A DNA stretch of 5,475 nucleotides from an uncultured beta proteobacterium (GTDB lineage: Bacteria; Pseudomonadota; Gammaproteobacteria; Burkholderiales; Rhodocyclaceae): assembly GCA_903916205.1 (NCBI GenBank), contig CAIWVX010000261.1, positions 1 to 5,475 on the forward strand, given 5' to 3'. Below are positions 1-5,265 of this stretch, in pieces. Position 1 is the first letter of the stretch; every line of letters starts with the position of its first letter. Position numbers and translations under genes: made by a program. The notes beneath the pieces were generated by a model, which had not been told where the DNA came from, made no database searches, and was given only the letters and a program-made list of their open reading frames with translations.

Positions 1-2
1 AG

Positions 3-1340
3 GATCCCAGCGTAGATAAAGTGTTCGTTATTGCCGGTAACGATATTATCGGCGGCGGGGCCAAAGCCAATGCCGGAACTGTCTTCATCCCCTTGGTCGA
101 CTGGGCCAAGCGGACGACGGAGGCTGATGCGCTGGCTAAAAAGTTTACCGGCATGGGTATGATGCTGTCGGATGGTCTGGCTCTGGTGTTCAATCCACCA
201 GCCATACGCGGTTTGGGTGCCGCAGGCGGTTTTGAGGTTTTTATTCAGGCACGGGGCGATAGCAGTCCACAAAAGCTGGCAGGGGTCATTCAGCAGTTTG
301 TCGAGGCGTTGAAAAAACGGCCAGAATTGGTTGGTATCAATACTTTTTTCCGTCCCAACTCGCCGCAGTTATATGTCGAAGTTAACGAGGCCAAAGCTCT
401 TTCGATGGGCATACCGGTGGCCGATGTTTATCAAACACTGCAAGCCTCGTTAGGGGCGCTGTATGTCAACGATTTCAACCTCAATGGCCGCACTTATCGC
501 GTGCAACTCCAGGCGGATGCGGCCTATCGGGCTAAGCCAGAAGATATTGGCAAGGTTTATGTACGCGCCAACAGCGGCGCGATGGTGCCTGTATCAGCGC
601 TAATCAAAGTAAAAACGGTGGTTGGCGCGGAGCAGCTAGAGCGTTTTAACGGCTTTCTAGCGGCTAAGGTACTGGGTAATTCAATCCCCAAGGTGAGCAC
701 CGGCGATGCCATCAAAATTGTCGAAAGTGTCGCCAAAGAGGTTCTGCCTTCCGGTTATGAACTGGCCTGGACTGGGCAGGCTTTTCAGGAAAAACGTGCG
801 GGAACCACGTCAGCCGTGGCTTTTGGTTTCGGTATTCTGATGGTGTTTTTGATTCTGGCGGCGCAATACGAAAAATGGTCGCTTCCTTTGGCGGTCATCA
901 TGGCTGTTCCGTTCGCCTTGTTTGGAGCCTTGGCGGCGGTGATGATTCGCGGGATGCCGAACGATATTTATTTTCAGATTGGTCTCGTGGTGCTAATTGG
1001 TCTGGCGGCTAAAAACGCGATTCTGATCGTCGAATTTGCCGCTCAAAAACGCGCCGAAGGAATGGCTGTGCTCGATGCCGCGTTGGAGGGGGCGCGATTG
1101 CGCTTCAGACCCATTATCATGACTTCGTTGGCCTTCATTCTCGGCGTTTTTCCTCTGGTCAAAGCCAGTGGTGCCGGTGCCGCAGCGCGGAAGTCGATGG
1201 GTACCGGCGTATTTGGCGGCATGATGGCGGCAACCTTTATTGCCACTATTTTTATCCCGATGTTTTTTAGCTGGCTATCTGGTCGCAAGCTCCCATCACG
1301 CATGGATAGCCCTAACCGCACTGACGAGGAGAAAGTCTGA
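3..1340 (+). CDS. RND multidrug efflux transporter (AcrB/MexB-type, HAE1), C-terminal part, 5' end outside window
   Basis: This is the inner-membrane proton/drug antiporter of a tripartite efflux pump. The reading frame is open to the left edge, so the GTG at 21 is internal and roughly the first half of the protein (family length about 1,040 residues) is missing. The visible 445 residues align by eye with the second half of AcrB: the rest of the second porter domain (start DPSVDKVFVIAG; later YVNDFNLNGR and RFNGF, as in the YVNDF and RYNGL segments of AcrB), then the last transmembrane block. The relay residues equivalent to AcrB Lys940 (AAKNAILIVEFA, Lys codon 1011-1013) and Thr978 (MTSLAFILGVFPL, Thr codon 1122-1124) are present, so this half looks functional. 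The TM4 aspartates lie outside the window. The stop overlaps the start of the outer-membrane factor gene (TGATG). The substrate cannot be predicted. Family assignment is very secure. Confidence 0.96.
   Translation, partial: DPSVDKVFVIAGNDIIGGGAKANAGTVFIPLVDWAKRTTEADALAKKFTGMGMMLSDGLALVFNPPAIRGLGAAGGFEVFIQARGDSSPQKLAGVIQQFVEALKKRPELVGINTFFRPNSPQLYVEVNEAKALSMGIPVADVYQTLQASLGALYVNDFNLNGRTYRVQLQADAAYRAKPEDIGKVYVRANSGAMVPVSALIKVKTVVGAEQLERFNGFLAAKVLGNSIPKVSTGDAIKIVESVAKEVLPSGYELAWTGQAFQEKRAGTTSAVAFGFGILMVFLILAAQYEKWSLPLAVIMAVPFALFGALAAVMIRGMPNDIYFQIGLVVLIGLAAKNAILIVEFAAQKRAEGMAVLDAALEGARLRFRPIIMTSLAFILGVFPLVKASGAGAAARKSMGTGVFGGMMAATFIATIFIPMFFSWLSGRKLPSRMDSPNRTDEEKV
1326..1331 (+). promoter_or_regulatory. 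Shine-Dalgarno site for the outer-membrane factor gene
   Basis: GAGGAG lies eight bases before the ATG at 1340, inside the last codons of the RND transporter gene. It supports the chosen start and indicates that the two pump genes are translated as a coupled pair. Confidence 0.7.
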
Positions 1341-2803
1341 TGCGCCGCCCTGATTTTCAACGCCCGACGTTTAGGCCGAAACGGAGTGCGCAGATCATCG
1401 CGCTGCTGTTAAGTCTGTCTGGTTGCGCCATTGGCCCAGATTACCAGCGCCTTGCGACAAATTTGCCGGAGACGTTTAACCGTGCAGTCGACGCCGACGT
1501 CAATCTGCCGACTTCGCTGGCTGAGACGCCAATCAAAGCGTGGTGGTTGCTATTTCAAGACGAGGAACTGAATCAATTGGTGGTGCGGGCGCAGACCTAT
1601 AATTTTGACCTGCGGCTGGCCGTGGCACGGATTGAAGAAGCCGAGGGCGTTATGCGTGAAGTCGGTGCCGCATTCTTCCCCGAAATTAACGCCAGCAGTG
1701 GCGCGAGCCGAACTCAGGCCAGCACCCGCAATGCCATTCCACTGCCTAGCACCGCCCCACGTTTGCAGGACAACCGCAACGCCGCGCTGGCAACGTCTTT
1801 TGAAATCGATCTATGGGGCAAATTGCGGCGGGCCAATCAGGCGGCACGCGCTGACCTTTTGTCCAGCCGTTATGCACGGGATACCGTCGAATTAACCGTG
1901 GCCGGTTTGGTCACCAGCAATTATTTGAACCTGCGGGCATTAGACGCCAATTTGATACTCACGCGCAGCACCTTGGACAGTCGGCAAAAAGCACTTGAAA
2001 TCGTCAAAAGCCTTGTTGCCGGAGGCCGTGCCTCAGCGCTCGATTTATATCAGGCCGAAGGTGTGCTAGCCGCAGCACAGGCGCAGTTGGCTGAGCTGCG
2101 ACGACAACGTGCGCTGGCCGAAAGCCAGTTGGCGCTGCTGACCGGACAGCCCGGATTAAGACTCGCCGCCGGTGATCTTCGGCAGATTCCTTTACCCCCC
2201 GTCCCGCCGCCCGGTTTACCTTCGTCATTGCTCGAAAATCGGCCAGATATACGTCAAGCCGAAGAAACGCTGATTTCAGCCAATGCCCGTATCGGTGTAG
2301 CCAAAGCCGCGCTATTCCCTAGCGTTTCGCTAACCGGCAGCATGGGCAGTTCAAGCGTCGCTCTAGCCAATTTATTTAGCTCCGGTGCCGGCATTGGCTC
2401 ACTGGGCCTTGCTACAACCATGCCGATCTTTGATGCCGGGCGCAATTTTGCGCGCATTGATCAAGTCAGCGCACGACAAAAGCAAGCCTTGGTTAACTAC
2501 CAAAAAACCGTCGAAACCGCCTTCAAGGAGGTCAACGACGCGCTGGTTAGTGTGTACGAAAACAGTCAGAGCGAAGAGGCGCAACAACGGCGGGTGCAAA
2601 CCACCGGAAAGTCACTCGAACTGGCCCAGTTACGCTACGAAGCAGGCTATTCGGCCAGCATCGAAGTGCTCGACGCCCAACGCAGCGCTAATGACGCCTT
2701 GCTGAGCTATGTCGCCATCCGTCAGGCCCGCCTCAATTCGACGGTGGAACTCTTTAAGTCCTTGGGTGGCGGTTGGAAGGATGGCAACAAAGTCGGCTCG
2801 TAG
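1340..2803 (+). CDS. Outer-membrane efflux lipoprotein, NodT/OprM (TolC-like) family
   Basis: This 487-residue protein is the exit channel of the RND pump encoded just upstream. The N terminus is a lipoprotein signal: a basic segment, a hydrophobic stretch (IIALLLSLSG) and a lipobox LSGC with Cys29 as the lipidation site. Residue +2 is Ala, not Asp, which fits Lol-dependent sorting to the outer membrane. The mature part starts IGPDYQRL, typical of NodT/OprM proteins. Two outer-membrane-efflux repeats follow. The first carries SFEIDLWGKLRRA (about residues 153-165); the second ends with YEAGYSASIEVLDAQRSAND (from about residue 433), the usual family signature. Length is normal (about 470-490). 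The ATG overlaps the transporter stop and has a good Shine-Dalgarno site, so the two genes form one operon. A beta-barrel/alpha-barrel trimer is expected from the family. Confidence 0.95.
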   Translation: MRRPDFQRPTFRPKRSAQIIALLLSLSGCAIGPDYQRLATNLPETFNRAVDADVNLPTSLAETPIKAWWLLFQDEELNQLVVRAQTYNFDLRLAVARIEEAEGVMREVGAAFFPEINASSGASRTQASTRNAIPLPSTAPRLQDNRNAALATSFEIDLWGKLRRANQAARADLLSSRYARDTVELTVAGLVTSNYLNLRALDANLILTRSTLDSRQKALEIVKSLVAGGRASALDLYQAEGVLAAAQAQLAELRRQRALAESQLALLTGQPGLRLAAGDLRQIPLPPVPPPGLPSSLLENRPDIRQAEETLISANARIGVAKAALFPSVSLTGSMGSSSVALANLFSSGAGIGSLGLATTMPIFDAGRNFARIDQVSARQKQALVNYQKTVETAFKEVNDALVSVYENSQSEEAQQRRVQTTGKSLELAQLRYEAGYSASIEVLDAQRSANDALLSYVAIRQARLNSTVELFKSLGGGWKDGNKVGS

Positions 2804-2811
2804 CACTCTTC

Positions 2812-3462
2812 ATGACTGAGCAAACAACGCGATTTTGTCTTGTGCGCCACGGCGAGACGGACTGGAATGCCGAGCAACGGATGCAAGGACATCAGGATTT
2901 ACCCTTGAATGCCGATGGACTAGCGCAAGCGCAGGAGGCCGGACGTTACTTTATTGGCCTACCGGTGACGGCGCTCTACAGCAGTGATTTGTTGCGTGCG
3001 CAACAGACGGCGCAGCCGATTGCTGCGGCACTTAAATTGCCGATGACGTTGCTCCACGAATTACGCGAAAGAAACTATGGTCGTTGCGAAGGTCTGATCC
3101 GTAGCGATGTGCTGGCCCGCTATCCAGAAGATGCACTGGCGTTGCGCGAACGTCATGCCGATTACGTGTTGCCGGGTGGCGAGAGCCTTCGCCAGCATCA
3201 AAAGCGTGTGCTTGACGTCTTTGCCCGCTTGGCCTGTGAGCATCGCGGGCAGACCTTGGTGGTCGTCACGCACGGCGGAGTGCTGGATCTAGTGTACCGT
3301 CGCGCCAGCGGCATGGCGCTTGAACAAGCCCGCGATTTTCTGATTCCCAATACGGGCATCAGTTGGCTCAGCCTATGGGGTGACCAGTGGACAATTGAGC
3401 GCTGGGCCGATACCTCTCATCTCGTCGCCAAAGCCGCCATTGAAGTGACCGCTAATTTCTGA
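2812..3462 (+). CDS. Histidine phosphatase family protein (phosphoglycerate mutase-like)
   Basis: This 216-residue cytoplasmic enzyme belongs to the branch-1 histidine phosphatases (cofactor-dependent PGM/GpmB/CobC type). The N-terminal motif LVRHGETDWN supplies the phospho-accepting His13 with Arg12. Arg62 (SSDLLRAQQTA), Glu86 (ELRERNYG) as likely general acid, and His154 (VVTHGGVLDL) complete the expected active site. Length fits the family (about 200-220). I chose the ATG at 2812, which gives the usual short lead before the RHG motif. A TTG in the same frame at 2773 would add 13 residues overlapping the upstream gene and has no homology support. The ATG lies eight bases after the outer-membrane factor stop and lacks a clear Shine-Dalgarno site, suggesting translational coupling. 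The substrate is undetermined: phosphoglycerate mutase, alpha-ribazole phosphatase and broad-specificity phosphatase are all possible. No cobalamin genes are visible to favour CobC. Confidence 0.93.
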   Translation: MTEQTTRFCLVRHGETDWNAEQRMQGHQDLPLNADGLAQAQEAGRYFIGLPVTALYSSDLLRAQQTAQPIAAALKLPMTLLHELRERNYGRCEGLIRSDVLARYPEDALALRERHADYVLPGGESLRQHQKRVLDVFARLACEHRGQTLVVVTHGGVLDLVYRRASGMALEQARDFLIPNTGISWLSLWGDQWTIERWADTSHLVAKAAIEVTANF

Positions 3463-3495
3463 TGGTTTCGGTGTCATTAAATACAATTGTCCTCG

Positions 3496-3524
3496 CCGAT
3501 CCGATCAAAAAATGATCTACTCGG
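3496..3524. repeat. Imperfect inverted repeat upstream of the rnpB -10 box
   Basis: CCGA (3496-3499) pairs with TCGG (3521-3524), and GATCA (3503-3507) pairs with TGATC (3513-3517). These are separated by a 3x3 mismatch and close on an AAAAA loop. The repeat covers the place where a -35 box for rnpB would sit. It could be an operator or a weak end-of-operon hairpin for the phosphatase transcript; no U-run follows, so an intrinsic terminator is unlikely. Confidence 0.4.
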
Positions 3525-3536
3525 ACTCCCGCAAGG

Positions 3537-3542
3537 TACAAT
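3537..3542 (+). promoter_or_regulatory. Probable -10 box of the rnpB promoter
   Basis: TACAAT matches the sigma70 -10 consensus in five of six positions. It ends seven bases before 3549-3550, exactly where the P1 helix of RNase P RNA begins. No good -35 hexamer is visible at 16-18 bases spacing, so the promoter may rely on an activator or other contacts. A second TACAAT lies at 3482-3487, further from the RNA. Confidence 0.6.
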
Positions 3543-3548
3543 CCAAGC

Positions 3549-3904
3549 GGGAAGTCGGTTAGGCAACCGCCGCGTGCTTGCACGGGGAGGAAAGTCCGGG
3601 CTTCATAGAGCGAGATGCCGGTTAACGACCGGGCACCGTAAGGTGACGGAAAGTGCAACAGAGAATAGACCGCCTAAGACCGGGGTGACCCGGGACGGTA
3701 AGGGTGAAACGGCGAGGTAAGAGCTCACCGCAGACGTGGTAACACGGACGGCACGGCAAACCCCATCTGAAGCAAGACCAAATAGGGAAGCGCATGACGT
3801 GGCTCGCGTCGCTTCCGGGTAGGTTGCTTGAGCGCACTGGCAACAGTGCGCCTAGAGGAATGGTTGCCCACGACAGAACCCGGCTTATCGACCGGCTTCC
3901 CACC
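3549..3904 (+). ncRNA. rnpB: RNase P RNA, bacterial class A (M1 RNA)
   Basis: This is the catalytic RNA of ribonuclease P, which removes tRNA 5' leaders together with the RnpA protein. Conserved core blocks appear in the proper order: GGGGAGGAAAGTCCGGGC (3584-3601), GTGCAACAGAGAA (3653-3665), GGTAAGGGTGAAA (3697-3709), GGTAAGAGCTCACCGC (3716-3731), CAAATAGG (3780-3787), GGGTAGGTTGCTTGAG (3818-3833) and CACGACAGAACCCGGCTTA (3869-3887). The ends close as helix P1: 3549-3560 pairs with 3890-3901 with G-U wobbles. P3 is short (CGTG-CTTG-CACG, 3572-3583). Size, about 355 nt, fits class A. Both ends are estimated from P1, the -10 box and the downstream T-run, so they may be off by a few bases. Reading frames over this region on either strand are artefacts. 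Confidence 0.97.
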
Positions 3905-3912
3905 TTCTTTTT
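3905..3912 (+). terminator. T-run at the 3' end of rnpB, possible termination point
   Basis: TTCTTTTT follows three bases after the 3' strand of helix P1. No strong local hairpin stands before it; only CCGG/CCGG around CTTATCGA could fold locally. If it terminates transcription, the P1 strand or weak local structure would have to help. The remaining 120 bases to the infA stop hold no gene I can support. Confidence 0.35.
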
Positions 3913-4033
3913 ATTGATTTATGCCAAACCGGCGCGGCACTACAAAGGGACTCGCCCCCAAAAAACCCTTGGCTCCATTGATACTCAACGCAAGCAAGCG
4001 GGGGCTATCTCAAATTGACCATCCAACAGAGGG

Positions 4034-4288
4034 TTATCGTCGTGGCGAACTGACCGGGGAAGGACGCCCTTCAATGTGTCGGAACGTAATGCGCCCCTTA
4101 CTCAGGTCGTAGGGCGAAAGTTCCAGGGAAACTTTGTCGCCGGCCAAAATTCGAATATGGTTTTTGCGCATTTTTCCTGCGGTATAAGCCACCAATTTAT
4201 GCCCGTTATCCATCGTCACCAGAAAACGGGAGTCAGGAAGCGCCTCGGCGACCACCCCTTGCATTTCAATAAGTTCTTCTTTAGCCAT
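4034..4288 (-). CDS. infA: Translation initiation factor IF-1, with C-terminal extension
   Basis: IF-1 binds the ribosomal A site of the 30S subunit and helps IF-2 and IF-3 select the initiator tRNA and start codon. The 84-residue product starts [11 protein letters not shown] and contains the S1-like OB-fold typical of IF-1, with [16 protein letters not shown] (residues 38-53) and [15 protein letters not shown] (56-70). Standard IF-1 is about 72 residues; this one has a 12-residue proline- and arginine-rich tail (ending PSPVSSPRR). The start at 4288 is set by homology to MAKE; the Shine-Dalgarno site is poor (only GAG-like bases in TTGAGACTGAGT before the ATG). It lies downstream of csp on the same strand, behind a strong terminator. 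Betaproteobacteria commonly carry a second IF-1 of this MAKEEL type in addition to the one in the ribosomal-protein operon; whether that holds here cannot be seen. Confidence 0.96.
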   Translation of the reverse strand: MAKEELIEMQGVVAEALPDSRFLVTMDNGHKLVAYTAGKMRKNHIRILAGDKVSLELSPYDLSKGRITFRHIEGRPSPVSSPRR

Positions 4289-4308
4289 ACTCAGTCTCAA
4301 AAGGGATG

Positions 4309-4341
4309 AAAAAAATAGCCCGGTAGATTCCGGGCTATTTT
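4309..4341 (-). terminator. Intrinsic terminator of the csp transcript
   Basis: A perfect 12-bp stem (AAAATAGCCCGG, 4312-4323, with CCGGGCTATTTT, 4330-4341) encloses a six-base loop. Read on the - strand the stem runs into seven Ts (4315-4309). The GC-rich core plus U-run make it strongly directional for csp transcription. It ends 20 bases before the infA ATG, so it also sits in the infA leader. Confidence 0.9.
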
Positions 4342-4353
4342 CAATAGTCAGGA

Positions 4354-4369
4354 GCATGGAATCCCATGC
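4354..4369 (-). repeat. Small hairpin just downstream of csp
   Basis: GCATGG and CCATGC form a six-bp stem around a four-base loop, between the csp stop and the terminator. It may protect the csp mRNA 3' end or shape read-through RNA towards infA. No function is shown. Confidence 0.45.
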
Positions 4370-4380
4370 CGACTGAGTCT

Positions 4381-4584
4381 TTAGGCTGGGTAAATATTAC
4401 CGGCCTGCAGGCCCTTCGGGCCAGTGGTTACGTCAAAGGTTACCGCTTGACCTTCTTTGAGGGTTTTGAATCCATTGCCTTGGATAGCGGAGAAGTGAGC
4501 GAAAAGATCTTCACCACCTTCGTTAGGCGTAATAAAGCCAAAACCTTTGGCGTCGTTAAACCACTTGACTGTTCCTGTTGCCAT
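4381..4584 (-). CDS. Cold-shock protein, CspA family
   Basis: This is a 67-residue single cold-shock domain protein, a small OB-fold that binds single-stranded RNA and DNA and acts as an RNA chaperone. It begins [21 protein letters not shown]1 is KGFGFI (residues 13-18) and RNP2 is LFAHF (27-31), with the usual aromatic residues Trp8, Phe9, Phe15, Phe17, Phe28, His30 and Phe31. The segment [15 protein letters not shown] and the end [13 protein letters not shown] are typical, and length is normal. The ATG is preceded by GGAG at eight bases spacing (+ strand CTCC, 4593-4596). It is transcribed towards infA with a terminator between them, and has a long AT-rich upstream region with leader hairpins. 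Which paralogue (CspA, C, D or E) cannot be told, so no symbol is given. Cold induction is inferred from the family, not shown. Confidence 0.96.
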   Translation of the reverse strand: MATGTVKWFNDAKGFGFITPNEGGEDLFAHFSAIQGNGFKTLKEGQAVTFDVTTGPKGLQAGNIYPA

Positions 4585-4607
4585 ATCTTGAATCTCCGAA
4601 AATAAGC

Positions 4608-4622
4608 GGGGCGCGAAGCCCC
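4608..4622 (-). promoter_or_regulatory. GC hairpin in the csp mRNA leader
   Basis: GGGGC (4608-4612) and GCCCC (4618-4622) make a perfect five-bp stem with a five-base loop. On the - strand it is followed by GCTTATTTT, then the csp Shine-Dalgarno site about a dozen bases from the stem. It resembles a weak attenuator, or a structure controlling access to the ribosome site. Function is inferred only. Confidence 0.4.
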
Positions 4623-4628
4623 TAAAAT

Positions 4629-4659
4629 GAGGCGAATATCAAGATGGCGAGGTGAATAT
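4629..4659 (-). repeat. Imperfect 11-base direct repeat in the csp leader
   Basis: GAGGCGAATAT (4629-4639) and GAGGTGAATAT (4649-4659) differ at one base and are offset by 20 bases, about two helical turns. This could be a pair of protein-binding sites or a repeated RNA element in the leader. It is short enough to be chance. Confidence 0.35.
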
Positions 4660-4670
4660 GGGGAATTGCG

Positions 4671-4684
4671 CCGCAGAACTGCGG
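4671..4684 (-). repeat. Second hairpin in the csp leader
   Basis: CCGCA (4671-4675) and TGCGG (4680-4684) form a five-bp stem around GAAC. With the hairpin at 4608-4622 it suggests a structured 5' untranslated region, as is usual for cspA-type mRNAs. Confidence 0.4.
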
Positions 4685-5057
4685 ATACCAAACCTACAAA
4701 TAACAACACTATGCTCGAAATCGCTGGCAGTAATGTGCTTGATATTTGAGAAAATTGCAAACTTTAAAAATTTTTTATTACACATCAGGGGTTAATGCTA
4801 TATGTATATATTCTCATAAAAGCTTTAACCAACTGATTTTAATCAAATAAATAATACTTATTGATGTGGGCGACTTTAACTTGCGGGAAACTTCTATGAT
4901 TTTATGAGGGGGTGATGTATGCGGGAAAGCGGGTATTCACCCAATTGATGGATCACCTGTTGGAGCAAACATTTTCTCAATGCATAGCGAAATACCTAGC
5001 CCAAATTTCGCGATTGAAATTCTCCCAGCCTGCCGGACAAGATTTTTTACATTTTTG
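4685..5057. other. AT-rich non-coding region upstream of csp
   Basis: I see no credible gene here on either strand. The part at about 4750-4860 is strikingly AT-rich (AAAATTTTTTATTA tracts) and includes an imperfect inverted repeat, GGTTAATGCT (4790-4799) with AGCTTTAACC (4821-4830). Further right are TGCGGGAAA twice (4882-4890 and 4920-4928), and a seven-bp inverted repeat GCGAAAT (4987-4993) with ATTTCGC (5005-5011). Apart from the candidate csp promoter, no function can be given. Confidence 0.6.
4805..4846 (-). promoter_or_regulatory. Candidate FNR/Anr-type box with matching -10 towards csp
   Basis: CTGAT-TTTA-ATCAA (4833-4846) matches the FNR consensus TTGATNNNNATCAA at nine of ten fixed positions. 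Its centre is at 4839.5. On the - strand TATATA (4810-4805) would be a -10 box for a start near 4798, placing the box at -41.5, the class II activator position. This would give a csp leader of about 214 bases. The region is AT-rich, so a chance match is quite possible. No better sigma70 promoter for csp was found. Confidence 0.3.
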
Positions 5058-5237
5058 GTAACTACTCAGGTAGTCCGAGATGACGATGATCGCGGTATCA
5101 AGCGAAACGAGGCTAAGGGACGGAACTTTGGAAAGCCTGTGTCAAGTTCGGGCAGTTCATCTATGCTTTTCTTTATCAGCTACCATTACCTTTTCTTGAA
5201 TCCGGGGTGTGATATGGCGGCATACCTGAGTAGTTAC
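5058..5237. mobile_element. 180-base segment with 15-base terminal inverted repeats (MITE-like or IS remnant)
   Basis: GTAACTACTCAGGTA (5058-5072) is the exact reverse complement of TACCTGAGTAGTTAC (5223-5237). Beyond the perfect 15 bases, matches continue patchily (CCG and AT at the same offsets), giving about 20 matches in 24 bases, as in transposon termini. The interior encodes no recognisable transposase. The ends start with GTAA, as IS66-family termini do, but that link is only suggestive. No convincing target duplication is present: the eight flanking bases are CATTTTTG on the left and AACTTTTA on the right. It could be a non-autonomous element, the fused ends of a deleted IS, or an unrelated long-range repeat. 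Confidence 0.5.
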
Positions 5238-5265
5238 AACTTTTAGTGTTTTTGGGCGGATTTTT

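Noticed and set aside
1043..1360. 105-codon open frame on the - strand
   Set aside because: It lies wholly opposite the conserved end of the RND transporter gene and has no recognisable protein features; it is an antisense shadow.
2773..2811. TTG start extending the histidine phosphatase by 13 residues
   Set aside because: The extension overlaps the upstream gene, has no family support, and the ATG at 2812 gives the normal distance to the RHG motif.
3487..3903. Open frames on both strands (about 77 and 93 codons)
   Set aside because: They run through RNase P RNA, whose conserved blocks and closing helix explain the sequence fully.
3954..4005. GCCCCC/GGGGGC inverted repeat between rnpB and infA as a terminator
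   Set aside because: The stem is six bp with a 40-base loop, and the A-run lies inside the loop, so it does not make a credible terminator for either strand.
3794..4112. Two overlapping + strand frames of 74 and 63 codons
   Set aside because: They start in or just after rnpB and one runs into antisense infA. No family resemblance or good ribosome site was seen.
4366..4605. 79-codon + strand frame
   Set aside because: It is exactly antisense to csp, which has complete cold-shock motifs and a Shine-Dalgarno site.
4440..4760. 106-codon - strand frame with a hydrophobic N terminus
   Set aside because: It overlaps csp in another frame and its second half is an out-of-frame reading of csp. The first half covers the structured leader.
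4980..5246. 88-codon + strand frame
   Set aside because: It crosses both inverted repeats of the 180-base element and has a biased, unfamiliar composition with no ribosome site. It is probably chance.
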